A stretch of 64,000 bases of DNA from Leptotrichia sp. oral taxon 212 (GCF_001274535.1 NZ_CP012410.1:1027126-1091125); one strand, 5' to 3'. Positions 44,194 to 52,638 are shown, counted from the first letter of the stretch. Numbers and translations: made by a program. The notes: generated by a model from the letters alone, not told the origin.

Positions 44194-44624
44194 ATGAATA
44201 TAGTATTATTTATACTTTTATATTTTACTTTATATTTTCTGATAATAAGGATATTGAAGAATATAAGGTTAAGATTTGAAAAACTGGAGGAACTGGAAGG
44301 GGAATTTATATTTACATATCTGAGAAAACTCTCAAAAAGGAAATCTATTTCAGTCTGGAAGAAATAAAGACAGTATTTTTCACAAGAATGATTATAAAAA
44401 ATGATGAATTTGGAAATTTGACACTGTTTATCATTCTGGAAGACGAATATGCAATAAAACTTCAGAAAAAGGAAAATATAATATTATTTTTTAAAAGCTG
44501 TAAAGAAAACAAACCTGAACTGTACGACAAGTTTTTGAAAAATGCACCAATGGGAATAAATATTTCTGCAATAATGGACAGGGAAATAGAGAATTATAAG
44601 AATAAATGGAAAGGCAGTAAATGA
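44194..44624 (+). pseudogene. Membrane-anchored protein of unknown function, frameshifted
   Basis: ATG 44194 (RBS GAGAGAGGTC) encodes a transmembrane helix (VLFILLYFTLYFLIIRIL) and a basic/acidic helix up to ELEG. The frame then fails at a G4 run near 44299-44302. With one extra G it continues as GIYIYISEKTLKKEIYFS into the frame that ends at 44624 (IIKNDEFGNLTLFIILEDEY, NAPMGINISAI). The whole would be about 143 aa: an N-terminal anchor plus a small beta-rich cytoplasmic domain that looks like a PH/YcxB-type fold. Function unknown. Its end overlaps the next gene by 4 nt. Confidence 0.6.
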
Positions 44625-45310
44625 AGATAGAAAAAATTCTGGGGTATGATGTTCACAGAAAAAAAGTAAAAAATATAAACCTGAGGATAAATCAGAATAT
44701 GGAAGTCTATATCTCAGCACCTTTAAATCTGCACAGCAGTTACATAGAAAATTTTATACGTTCAAAAGAAGAATGGATAAAAAAAGTACTGAATAAGGTG
44801 GAAGATGTAAAATTACAGCAGAAGGAATATGAATATACAACAGGTGAAATACATAAACTGATTGGCAGAGAATATGTTTTAAAAGTAAGAATTGGTAATA
44901 TAAACAGGATAAGTCTTAATAAGGAAATAAATGAAATACTGCTTGTGACAGATAGTGAAAATGTTGAAAATAGGAAGAAAATAATGGATAAATGGTACTT
45001 TGAATGTGCCAAAAAGTTATTTCCTGATGTTGTGGATAAATGGCTTAAAATCCTTGGTGAAAGTATAGAACATCTGTCAATCAAACCAATGAAGACAAGA
45101 TGGGGATCATGCAATTACAATAAAAAATATATAAATCTTAATACAGAGCTTATAAAAAGAACACCATTTGAGATAGAATATGTTATATTGCATGAACTTG
45201 CTCACCTGAAATATCCTAATCATGGAAAAGGATTTTATAATTACATTGAAAATTATATGCCAAACTATAAAAAGGCTGAAAAAATGTTAAATGCAAAACA
45301 TTATTATTAA
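44621..45310 (+). CDS. YgjP-like (DUF45) metallopeptidase
   Basis: This 229-aa protein has the DUF45/YgjP layout: an N-terminal beta domain with NINLRINQNMEVYISAP, the conserved KTRWGSCNYNKKYINLNT segment, and the zinc motif HELAHLKYPNHG (His191, Glu192, His195) near the C-terminus. It is usually annotated as an M48-like or SprT-like metal-dependent hydrolase; its substrate is unknown. It overlaps the preceding frameshifted gene by 4 nt, so they form a unit. A convergent terminator follows. Confidence 0.85.
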   Translation: MKIEKILGYDVHRKKVKNINLRINQNMEVYISAPLNLHSSYIENFIRSKEEWIKKVLNKVEDVKLQQKEYEYTTGEIHKLIGREYVLKVRIGNINRISLNKEINEILLVTDSENVENRKKIMDKWYFECAKKLFPDVVDKWLKILGESIEHLSIKPMKTRWGSCNYNKKYINLNTELIKRTPFEIEYVILHELAHLKYPNHGKGFYNYIENYMPNYKKAEKMLNAKHYY

Positions 45311-45367
45311 AAAATTGTATTTTGCTTTAATTTCTTTACTAAAAATTGAAAAAATAGAAAATATGAA

Positions 45368-45417
45368 GAACATATCTCGATAAATATGGGTTTAAAAGAT
45401 ATGTTCTTTATTTTTTG
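45368..45417 (+). terminator. Terminator between ygjP-like gene and convergent mleP
   Basis: GAACATATCT (45368-45377) pairs with AGATATGTTC (45397-45406), followed by TTTATTTTTTG. It probably ends the + strand unit and lies 46 bp beyond the stop of mleP on the other strand. Confidence 0.75.
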
Positions 45418-45451
45418 ATTTATTTCAGTTACTTTAAATTACAGTTTTATA

Positions 45452-46401
45452 CTATTTAAATAAACTTGTTATGATAGCAACTATTATGGCAAATAATACA
45501 GTACTTGTTGTAACTACATTTGTTGCATATTTTACATCTCCATTTGATTCATTTGCTAATATTGGTAGTACTGCCAGTGCAGGAGCAGAAGCTTGTATTA
45601 TGTATGTTTTACTTTCAAGTGCGGGTATTGTTCCTGAGATCTTTGCTCCTAAAATTATTAACACGACCATTATACATGGCGACATTATAAATCTTCCAAA
45701 AAGTGCAAAAACAGTATCTTTATCAAAATGTATACTTTTTAATCCTGCATTTGATAATACAATTCCAATATATATCAATGAAAGTGGAGTAACAATATTT
45801 CCAATATAAGTAAGTGCAGAATGAAGAAATTCAGGCACTGGAATTTTGAATATAAGAAATACAAGAGCAACCAAAAACCCAAGTAAAGGTGGAGGTAAAA
45901 GTTTTTTCCAATTAAATCCTTTTTTGTTTTACTTTTTTCAGGATTATCATTTTCAATAAGTATAACTCCAAAAGCCCATGTGGAAACCGTATTAGTTATA
46001 TAATATACTAGGAAATAAGGCAGGCTTTCATTTCCAAAAAGCGCTATATTTAATGGTAATCCAATGAATATAGTATTTGCATTGACAACAGTATTTATAA
46101 AAGTACCTCTTCTACCAGCTTTGACTTTAAGTATTTTTACCATTATCCACGCAATGATATATCCTATGATAACAGATAAAAATGTATAGACTAATCCTCC
46201 AGATAGTGAAATAAGTTTTTCGACTGTTAGGTATTTAAGCACGGAAACAAAAATAGAAGAAGGTAATGCAACATTCATAATTAATTTTGATATATTATTG
46301 CTAAAACTGTCATCGAACCATTTCTTTTCTTTTAAAATATATCCTAATAGAATAATTAGAATTATAGAAAGAATACTTTCTAATGAAGTCAGAAAAGCCA
46401 T
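45452..46401 (-). pseudogene. mleP: Auxin-efflux-carrier family malate permease, frameshifted
   Basis: Two minus-strand frames form one AEC-family transporter of about 316 aa. 46401-45775 encodes the N-terminal helices (LTSLESILSIILIILLGYIL, VNANTIFIGLPLNIALFG, KKDLIGK). 45874-45452 encodes the rest (ALVFLIFKIPVPEFLHSAL, ITPALES-type core, and the APALAVLPILANESNGD motif). The frame is lost at an A6 run (plus-strand T6 near 45915-45920). One more base gives GKKLLPPPLLGFLVALVFLI, a perfect join. It follows the malolactic enzyme by 9 nt with RBS TAGGAGGATAAT, so a malate/lactate exchange role is likely. Confidence 0.8.
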
Positions 46402-46410
46402 ATTATCCTC

Positions 46411-48051
46411 CTATTCTTTAATTTCAGTATATTCCGGGTTCCATTTTAAAGATTTTATTGCTTTTTCTATGTCATCAACAGGCTTTTTATTCAGTTTTTC
46501 TTCCAGAGCACATTTTCCAACTGCCAATGCAACTGTTTCTGAAAATTCTGTTAATTTAGATACAGGTGGAAGGACAGCTGCTCCAGGTTTGGAAGTATCT
46601 ACAATTCCTCCAAGTGAATGAGCTGCTGCGGAAATCATTTTATCATTAAGAATTTTTGCTTCTGATGCCAGTACTCCCAATCCTAATCCAGGATAAATCA
46701 AAGCATTGTTTGCCTGTCCAATTTCATATGTAATTCCTTTAAATTCAATTGGATCGTATGGAATTCCTGTAGCTATAAGAGCTTTTCCGTCAGTCCATTC
46801 AAGCAAATCCTGTGCTGTAGCTTCAGCCAGCTTGGTAGGATTACTTAAAGGGAATATCATTGGACGTTCTTTATAAGAAGCCATTTCTTGTACGATTTCT
46901 TTAGTAAATGTTCCAGGAACAGTAGAAGTTCCAACTAAAATTGTAGGATGTACAGCTTTTACTGCAGCAGTAAGGTTAGTCAGTTCATCCGCATTAGGAA
47001 ATTCCGAACGTTTACGTGCAAAAGGTTTCTGCTCAGGTGTAAGGTCATCCATATCATCAAATAGAAGTCCCTGTTTATCCACCATATAAAATCTTTTATA
47101 TGCTTCTTCTTCTGAAAGTCCTTCCTGAACCATTTCATCAAAAATACGTTTTGTAATTCCAGCACCGGCTGTTCCTGCTCCAAAACACATATATTTCTGG
47201 TCAGTAAGTTTTTCACCGGTAATTTTAAGCCCACCTAAAATTCCGGCTAGTGTTATAATTCCTGTTCCTTGAATATCATCATTAAAGGTAGCTATTTTTT
47301 TCTTATACTTATTTAATATATTTGCTGCATTTGAACGGCCAAAATCTTCCCAGTGGAGATAAAGTTTAGGAAATAATTTTTCTACAGTCTGAACAAATTT
47401 GTCAACAAAATCATAATATTTATCTCCTCTTATACGGTTATGACGGTTTCCTAAGTAAAGTGGATCATTAAGCAGAGATTCACGATTTGTTCCCACATCA
47501 AGGACAACAGGAAGAACATTCTTAGGATTTATCCCTGCTGCTGCAGTATAAACCATAAGTTTTCCTACAGAAATGTCTACACCATTTGTTCCCCAGTCTC
47601 CGATTCCTAATATTCCTTCAGCATCAGTAACTACAATAAGTTGTATTTCTCTACCATCAGCTGCATTTTTTAATGTTTCTTCCATACTTTCAGGTTCATT
47701 TATTGAAAGAAAAGCGGCATTTTGCGGATTTACAAATAATTCACTGTAATTTTCGATACTTTCTGCAATTACAGGGTCATAAACAATAGGCATAAATTCT
47801 ACAACATGTTGACTGAATAAGTAGTAAAATAATGTTCTGTTAGTATTGAAAATTTCCATCAGAAAATGACGTTTTTCAATAAGTGGACTTTTCTTTTGGA
47901 ATTGTCCATAGGCTTGTTCTGCCTGTTCTTCAATAGTCTGAACATACGGTGGAAGAAGCCCCATTAATCCAAATTGTTTACGTTCTTCCTTAGTGAAGGC
48001 AGTTCCTTTGTTTAAAAAAGGATTGTTTAAAATTTCGTACGATTTTTTCAT
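46411..48051 (-). CDS. mleA: Malolactic enzyme (NAD-dependent malic enzyme family)
   Basis: The 546-residue protein belongs to the malic-enzyme superfamily. It shows [26 protein letters not shown]-type opening residues, [43 protein letters not shown] and PLSNPTK. Its length and its pairing with an AEC permease match malolactic enzymes, which convert L-malate to L-lactate and CO2 using NAD without releasing pyruvate. Oxaloacetate-forming or plain malic enzyme activity cannot be excluded. AAGGAGATGAGAAA precedes ATG 48051. No LysR-type mleR regulator is adjacent. Confidence 0.88.
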   Translation of the reverse strand: MKKSYEILNNPFLNKGTAFTKEERKQFGLMGLLPPYVQTIEEQAEQAYGQFQKKSPLIEKRHFLMEIFNTNRTLFYYLFSQHVVEFMPIVYDPVIAESIENYSELFVNPQNAAFLSINEPESMEETLKNAADGREIQLIVVTDAEGILGIGDWGTNGVDISVGKLMVYTAAAGINPKNVLPVVLDVGTNRESLLNDPLYLGNRHNRIRGDKYYDFVDKFVQTVEKLFPKLYLHWEDFGRSNAANILNKYKKKIATFNDDIQGTGIITLAGILGGLKITGEKLTDQKYMCFGAGTAGAGITKRIFDEMVQEGLSEEEAYKRFYMVDKQGLLFDDMDDLTPEQKPFARKRSEFPNADELTNLTAAVKAVHPTILVGTSTVPGTFTKEIVQEMASYKERPMIFPLSNPTKLAEATAQDLLEWTDGKALIATGIPYDPIEFKGITYEIGQANNALIYPGLGLGVLASEAKILNDKMISAAAHSLGGIVDTSKPGAAVLPPVSKLTEFSETVALAVGKCALEEKLNKKPVDDIEKAIKSLKWNPEYTEIKE

Positions 48052-48076
48052 TTTCTCATCTCCTTATTTATTTATA

Positions 48077-48145
48077 AAAATACAGAAAATAGCCTATATT
48101 TTAATGAATGTAGGTAATTCCTGTATTTTATTATATAAAATTATA
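48077..48145 (-). promoter_or_regulatory. mleA promoter and 5' leader hairpin
   Basis: On the minus strand TATAAT (48145-48140) is the probable -10 of the mle unit. A long hairpin AAAATACAG/CTGTATTTT (48129-48121 with 48085-48077), with inner CCTACATT/ATATAGG pairing, starts almost at the predicted 5' end of the mRNA. It may stabilise or regulate the message, or end transcripts from the thioredoxin-like gene upstream; it lacks a good T tract. Confidence 0.45.
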
Positions 48146-48177
48146 CTGTTAGAAATATTCTGAATCTCAATTTTTTA

Positions 48178-48669
48178 CTAATCCATAAACATTTGATTCA
48201 GTCCATCAAGATTCATAGTACCTTCAGAAATATCTTCAATTACAGAATTTCTTATTTTTAAATTGAATGGAACAGATTTAACTTTAAATCCTGTTACAAT
48301 TGACTTGTCAAAATCATAGAAAACAGGAAAAGTGTATTTACTGCTCTCAACATATTTTCTTACATTCAGTAATGAACTTCTGTTACTTATAAATACAACA
48401 ACAACATTTACATTATCCTTGTTTTCATCATAAAATTTCTGAACTTCAGGCAATTCAGCCTGACAGTCAGGGCACCATTCGGCTGCCACTACAAATAAAG
48501 TAGGTTTACTATTATTGAAAAATTTTCTGCTTTTTACTTTTTGAGCTTTAAAATCTTTCAATTCAAAATTAGGAACTTTAGAACCTTTTTCTACGTTTAC
48601 ATCAAGAGTTTTACCATATCCGAATATGGAAATAATAAATAGAGTCAGTATGACTAATAATTTTTTCAT
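48178..48669 (-). CDS. Exported thioredoxin-like protein
   Basis: The 163-aa product has a signal peptide (MKKLLVILTLFIISIFGYG) and a TlpA/thioredoxin fold with the redox motif EWCPDC, followed by VVVVFISNRSSLLNVRKY and a cis-Pro context VPFNLKI. It would act on disulfides in the periplasm. I chose ATG 48669 because GGGAAAGGAAGTAAG lies just upstream; the longer frame to 48729 has no RBS. The CPDC rather than CPPC dipeptide suggests altered redox potential. Confidence 0.82.
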   Translation of the reverse strand: MKKLLVILTLFIISIFGYGKTLDVNVEKGSKVPNFELKDFKAQKVKSRKFFNNSKPTLFVVAAEWCPDCQAELPEVQKFYDENKDNVNVVVVFISNRSSLLNVRKYVESSKYTFPVFYDFDKSIVTGFKVKSVPFNLKIRNSVIEDISEGTMNLDGLNQMFMD

Positions 48670-48788
48670 TCTTACTTCCTTTCCCACAGTTAGTGTATTT
48701 TGAGAATTTCTAAATTTATTATATACCATTATTAGGAAGTTGTAAAATGAATTTTACATAAAGGAGAAGAAATAATTCTTTTTTAACA

Positions 48789-48829
48789 TTTTCGGCTAAT
48801 ATAAGATTGGATATTGAATTAGCCGAAAA
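48789..48829. repeat. Intergenic inverted repeat
   Basis: TTTTCGGCTAAT (48789-48800) and ATTAGCCGAAAA (48818-48829) are perfect 12-bp arms around a 17-nt spacer, lying between two divergent genes. There is no T tract on either strand, so it is more likely an operator or structured element than a terminator. The rest of 48670-49000 shows no gene. Confidence 0.7.
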
Positions 48830-49000
48830 GCAGAAAAAAGTTATATATTAAAAGTATTTGAGAGAACATGCTATTGACAAAGTAAATGGTAACTTCAATA
48901 AAACAAAAAAAATAATAAATAAAGTCATATCTAAGAAATAAGTAGTAAACTCACACTGGAAATAAACTGAATATAAAATTAAGGAGAGAGTATAAGGCAG

Positions 49001-49954
49001 ATGAAAAGAAAAGTTTTAATTTTACTGATATGTGGTATCTTATTATTAAGCTGTTCAGGAAAAACAGAAAAAAAGGACATTAAAGGAAATAACACTGTCA
49101 GTAATGAAAAAAATGTAGCAGAAAATAATAAAGGGGAATACTTAAAGAAAATTACCTATTCAAATTTATTGGATAAGGCAACTCAGGAGGAGGTTCAGAA
49201 GGAACTTAAAAATGCTGGAGTTTCAGAGAAAAATATAAAGGATTTTCTTGAGGGTGTAAATTATTTCAATAATATAGGTCAAAATAAAACATTTGTAAAA
49301 GAAGGATTTAAAACAACTGAAGAACTAAGTCCAACTTATGATCAGGCGGAAATACAGGAACAATGGAGTAAGAAAAGTCCTAAATTTGTAGGTCAGAACT
49401 GCAGAATTACTTCATATGAACTTATGAGGGACTTTATTTCAGTAGGAAAACCTGAAATAAAAAACACAGAGCAGCTGTTTATTGATGAAGATGCATTGAA
49501 TAATTTTCCAATAAAAGTATTTACTGATAGTGAAAGAAATCAGTTTGAAAGTTTATTTTCTGCAGTAAATACAGAAAATACAAAAGATACATCGGTTCAT
49601 CTAAAAAAAGTAAAGGAAGACTGGGCAAAAAAGAATATCAAATTTACTAATCAGAATAAGATTTCACTTATTTCTGTGTTCTTTCATTCGATGATGAGTG
49701 CTGATGAAAACATCCTGTTTATAGGACATGTAGGAGTTTTAGTGCCAACTTCAGATGGAAAACTTATGTTCATTGAAAAATTGGCATTCCAGGAACCTTT
49801 TCAGGCGATAAAATTTGATAACCGTAGCCAATTGAATGATTATCTGATGAATAAATATGATGTGGAATTTGATCAGCCAAATGCAAGACCGTTTATAATG
49901 GAGAACGATGAATTGCTAAAGGGATATAGATTGAATCCGAATAATAAGGGGTAA
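49001..49954 (+). CDS. DUF4300-like lipoprotein
   Basis: The 317-residue protein has a lipobox (ILLLSC, Cys18) and a polar Lys/Asn linker. The folded domain starts at ITYSNLLDKATQEEVQKEL and contains GVNYFNNIG, NCRITSYELMRDFI, LIS-V-FFHSMM, LFIGHVGVLVP and EKLAFQEPFQAIKF. I recognise this pattern as the DUF4300 family of cell-surface lipoproteins, whose role is unknown. AAGGAGAGAGTATAAGGCAG precedes ATG 49001. A strong terminator follows. Confidence 0.75.
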   Translation: MKRKVLILLICGILLLSCSGKTEKKDIKGNNTVSNEKNVAENNKGEYLKKITYSNLLDKATQEEVQKELKNAGVSEKNIKDFLEGVNYFNNIGQNKTFVKEGFKTTEELSPTYDQAEIQEQWSKKSPKFVGQNCRITSYELMRDFISVGKPEIKNTEQLFIDEDALNNFPIKVFTDSERNQFESLFSAVNTENTKDTSVHLKKVKEDWAKKNIKFTNQNKISLISVFFHSMMSADENILFIGHVGVLVPTSDGKLMFIEKLAFQEPFQAIKFDNRSQLNDYLMNKYDVEFDQPNARPFIMENDELLKGYRLNPNNKG

Positions 49955-49962
49955 GAAATGAG

Positions 49963-50030
49963 TAAGGTGATGTGTACTGTACTCTCAAAAATTTTGGAAC
50001 AGTACACAGGCCTTATTTTTTATTTAGCAG
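49963..50030 (+). terminator. Terminator after the DUF4300-like gene
   Basis: TAAGG...TGTGTACTGT (49963-49980) pairs with ACAGTACACAGGCCTTA (49999-50015) around an 18-nt loop, followed by TTTTTTATTT. It separates the lipoprotein gene from the decayed island. Confidence 0.8.
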
Positions 50031-50057
50031 CTTATTTGGAAAAAATAAAATTAAGAA

Positions 50058-50087
50058 TTGAAAAATAGTATAAAAGTATTATATAAT
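50058..50087 (+). promoter_or_regulatory. Promoter before the decayed island
   Basis: TTGAAA (50058-50063), an 18-nt spacer and TATAAT (50082-50087), 53 bp before the truncated transporter start. Confidence 0.55.
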
Positions 50088-50140
50088 AACTTTGCAAAGA
50101 GAAAAACATAAGGGAAGAAAGAACTTGAAAGGACATCAAA

Positions 50141-50260
50141 ATGGACAGTCAGAAAAATGAGCAAAATGAAAAAAGTGCCAAGATAAGACTTATGGCAGCA
50201 ATGTTTATTTTTGGGACAATTGGAATAGAAGAAATATATTATTTGAGAAAAAATGGTTAA
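50141..50260 (+). pseudogene. 5' stub of an EamA/DMT-family transporter
   Basis: ATG 50141 with RBS GAAAGGACAT opens MDSQKNEQNEKSAKIRLMAA followed by MFIFGTIGI, which looks like the first transmembrane helix of a drug/metabolite (EamA) transporter. Homology seems to end near 50225, where the sequence changes to an unrelated AMP-ligase tail, and the frame stops at 50258-50260. This reads as a deletion or recombination junction that fused the start of one gene to the end of another. Confidence 0.5.
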
Positions 50261-50590
50261 AGACAGGAGATATAGGTTATTTTAATGAAAAGAAAGATTT
50301 GATATTATTAGGAAGAAAAAATAATATTATAAAAAATAGAGGATTTCAAATGTGTCCAGAAGAAATTAGCTTTTAAAAAATTTGGTAAAATGTCGCAATT
50401 AATATTGCAATTTAGGAATTAAAAAAAAGAATTAATATTAATAATAGAAGGAGATGGAAATAATATAAGAAAAGATAGAGTTTTAAATGATTTAAAAATT
50501 AAATTTTCTAGTTACAAGATACCAGACAAAATAGAAATTATAAAAAGATTTGAAAGAACGGTCACTGGCAAAATTAAAAGAAAGGTGTAA
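50225..50590 (+). pseudogene. 3' remnant of an AMP-forming ligase (acyl-CoA synthetase type)
   Basis: One frame reads WLKTGDIGYFNEKKDLILLG, then RKNNIIKNRGFQMCPEEI (to TAA 50374), the conserved A8-like hinge of AMP-binding enzymes. Another frame reads ELILIIEGD, then FSSYKIPDKIEIIKRF and ERTVTGKIKRKV (to TAA 50588-50590), the C-terminal lid with the catalytic Lys in TGKIKR. At least two frame changes separate these, one at an A8 run near 50421-50428. The N-terminal ~400 residues are missing, so the gene is dead regardless of sequencing errors. It ends 5 nt before an ACP-fusion gene. Confidence 0.65.
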
Positions 50591-50595
50591 ATGAA

Positions 50596-51141
50596 ATGAA
50601 AAAGAATATATTAAAAATACTGAAAAAAAACAAAATAAAAGATGAGGAAGAAAATATTATAGTAGATTCATTAGAATTTATAAGATTAATAGTAGATTTA
50701 GAAGAAAGTTATAAAATAAAATTTGATGATGAAGATTTAATTTTTGAAAATTTTTCTTCAATAAATCGAATTATTGAAATAATAAAAAAAAGGAAGTTAT
50801 TAAATTATAAAAATTATCTAAATCAAAAAATAAAAGTGAAAGTAGATAGAAAATTAGGAGATAAACATCCGGAATACGAGTATATTTATTCTTTAAATTA
50901 TGGTTATATTCCTAATACTGAAAGTGAAGACGGTGAAGAAATAGATGTTTATATTTTAGGGGAGTTTGATCCATTAGAAGAATTTGAAGGAGTATGTCGG
51001 GCGATAATTTACAGAGTAGATGATATAGAAAATAAATTAATTGTTACTGCGGAGGATAAAAAATATTCAATTGATCAAATAAAAGCTCTTGTAGAGTTTC
51101 AAGAAAGATTTTTTAAGACAGAAATAATAATGGAGAAATAA
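50596..51141 (+). CDS. Acyl-carrier-protein domain fused to inorganic-pyrophosphatase-like domain
   Basis: Residues ~1-72 look like an acyl carrier protein: Ser25 in VDSLEFIRLIVDLEESYKIKF is at the phosphopantetheine site DSL. Residues ~75-181 resemble a short family I pyrophosphatase: VKVDRKLGDKHPEYEYIY, LNYGYIP, DGEEIDVYILGEFDPLEEF, then GVCRAIIYRVDD. The pair makes sense beside an AMP-forming ligase. The ligase releases pyrophosphate while charging the carrier, and the fused PPase would pull the reaction forward. RBS AGAAAGGTGTAAATG overlaps the ligase end. The gene is intact although its neighbours are not. Codon use is unusually AT-rich. Confidence 0.75.
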   Translation: MKKNILKILKKNKIKDEEENIIVDSLEFIRLIVDLEESYKIKFDDEDLIFENFSSINRIIEIIKKRKLLNYKNYLNQKIKVKVDRKLGDKHPEYEYIYSLNYGYIPNTESEDGEEIDVYILGEFDPLEEFEGVCRAIIYRVDDIENKLIVTAEDKKYSIDQIKALVEFQERFFKTEIIMEK

Positions 51142-51142
51142 T

Positions 51143-51619
51143 ATGGAAATAATAATTTTTTTAACTGTATCACCAGAAAGTCATAGAACAGCAGAAGAAA
51201 ATTTAGGAATTGAATATTTAGCATCAAATTTAAAAAAAACTTTAAAATATGAAATAAAAATAATAAATGGATGGATAGAAAAATTAAGTAATGAAGAAAT
51301 AGTAGAAAAAATATTAAATTATAAAAATGTTTTAGCAATAGGAGTCTCTTCATATTTGACAGATATATAAAATGTAAAAGAATTATTAAAAATAATGAAA
51401 AAATTAAAGCTATCAAAATATTATTTTGCAGGAGGATATGGATCAACATTTTCTCCAGAAGAATATTTAAAAATAGGATTTGATATTGCGTGTATAGGAG
51501 AATCGGATCTAATAATTAGATCATTAATTAATTATTTTTCTGGAAAACCAAAGAAGGAAAATATAAAGAGTATATGCTACTTAGAAAATAATAAGATAAA
51601 ATTTAATAAAAAAAGCTGA
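51143..51619 (+). pseudogene. 5' remnant of a B12-binding radical SAM protein
   Basis: The frame from ATG 51143 (MEIIIFLTVSPESHRTAEEN, LGIEYLASNLKK) resembles the cobalamin-binding domain of B12-dependent radical SAM enzymes. It continues, in the same frame, past an in-frame TAA (51368-51370) as KLKLSKYYFAGGYGSTFSPE and IGFDIACIGESDLIIRSLIN. It then ends at TGA 51617-51619, right at a terminator. The radical SAM CxxxCxxC domain is missing, so both a nonsense mutation and a 3' truncation have occurred. It overlaps nothing and follows the ACP fusion by 1 nt, so the genes were once an operon. Confidence 0.65.
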
Positions 51620-51641
51620 ATTTCAAATTCGGCTTTTTTTA
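51612..51641 (+). terminator. Terminator closing the decayed island
   Basis: AAAGCTGAATTT (51612-51623) pairs with AAATTCGGCTTT around one base, followed by T7. It overlaps the stop of the truncated radical SAM remnant, suggesting that the 3' deletion brought an existing terminator close. Confidence 0.8.
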
Positions 51642-51731
51642 TCTGATTCTCCTTTTCAAAGAATAAATACTTTATAAAAAGTGAGATATGTGGTATAATT
51701 TATAAAAAATTGAAATGAAAGGGAGAATATT

Positions 51732-52547
51732 TTGAAAAAAAATAAGATATATAAAGTTTTTATATTTATTTTAGTGAACTTGACAGTATTTTCCAATACA
51801 AAAATTAATAATAAGAGTAGTGAAAAAAAGAAGAATATAAATGAAAAAAAAGTTGAAATTATTGATGATTCCCAGGATGATGGATTAATTTATCTGGACA
51901 GAATAATTGAAGAGGAAAAGGAAGAAGAAGTTAAGAAGCCAAACAGGATAACTAAAATAATAAATAAAATTGATAATAAAGTAAATCCCATCCTTAAATT
52001 TCATACTCCTTCTTCATATGGAGGATGGTATCTGATAAAAACAACTAATAAAGCTGAAGCTGAATATGAAAATGTAAAGTATAATTTTAATCAGGAAGAA
52101 ACTGGCTACAGAATAATAAGAACATACTATGTTCCAAGTTCTGACATGTGGATGGAAAATGATGTTAAAGGCTGGATAAAGGAAAAAAAAGGAAAAGTTT
52201 ATCTTAAAACCGAAAACAGACGTTTTAAGAGTTTCTCTAATGAAATAATATACTTTGATAAAGAATACAAATATATGATAATAAAATATGAAAGTGATGG
52301 AGCAATCAGAGTATTTTCAAAATTTCCGATAAATAAGATAATGATTACAGGAGAAGAGAAGGAAAGGCTTGAAAAGGAACTTGAAAAGATTGAAGATATG
52401 AGAACCCTGTATAATGTAAGTTATAACCCTGATATGAAAAATCCTAAGGAAGAAATGAACCGTAATAAGGAGGAACAGGAAAAAAGAGCAGAGAAAATAG
52501 AGAAGCAGCTGATGGAAAATTCTGATGACTTCTTTAAAATAAATTAA
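51732..52547 (+). CDS. Exported protein with lipocalin-like core, function unknown
   Basis: The 271-residue product has a signal peptide (KVFIFILVNLTVFSNT) and an acidic/basic linker with IIEEEKEEEVKKP. A beta-rich core starts at GGWYLIKTTNKAEAEYENVK and runs to IIKYESDGAIRVFSKFPI, then a coiled C-terminal helix rich in Glu/Lys. The GxW opening followed by repeated beta strands is lipocalin-like, but I am not certain. The start is TTG 51732 after AAAGGGAGAATATT. It precedes mltG. Confidence 0.65.
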   Translation: MKKNKIYKVFIFILVNLTVFSNTKINNKSSEKKKNINEKKVEIIDDSQDDGLIYLDRIIEEEKEEEVKKPNRITKIINKIDNKVNPILKFHTPSSYGGWYLIKTTNKAEAEYENVKYNFNQEETGYRIIRTYYVPSSDMWMENDVKGWIKEKKGKVYLKTENRRFKSFSNEIIYFDKEYKYMIIKYESDGAIRVFSKFPINKIMITGEEKERLEKELEKIEDMRTLYNVSYNPDMKNPKEEMNRNKEEQEKRAEKIEKQLMENSDDFFKIN

Positions 52548-52638
52548 AAAGGAAATGTATAGTAAAAGATAAGAAAAATATGGTTAAAATACAAAAATAT
52601 ATAATCTGAAAGTTTAGAAGAAAAAAAGTAGGAGAATT

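Noticed and set aside
45471-45809. 112-codon + strand frame opposite mleP
   Set aside because: It mirrors the AEC transporter coding sequence and has no RBS or domain.
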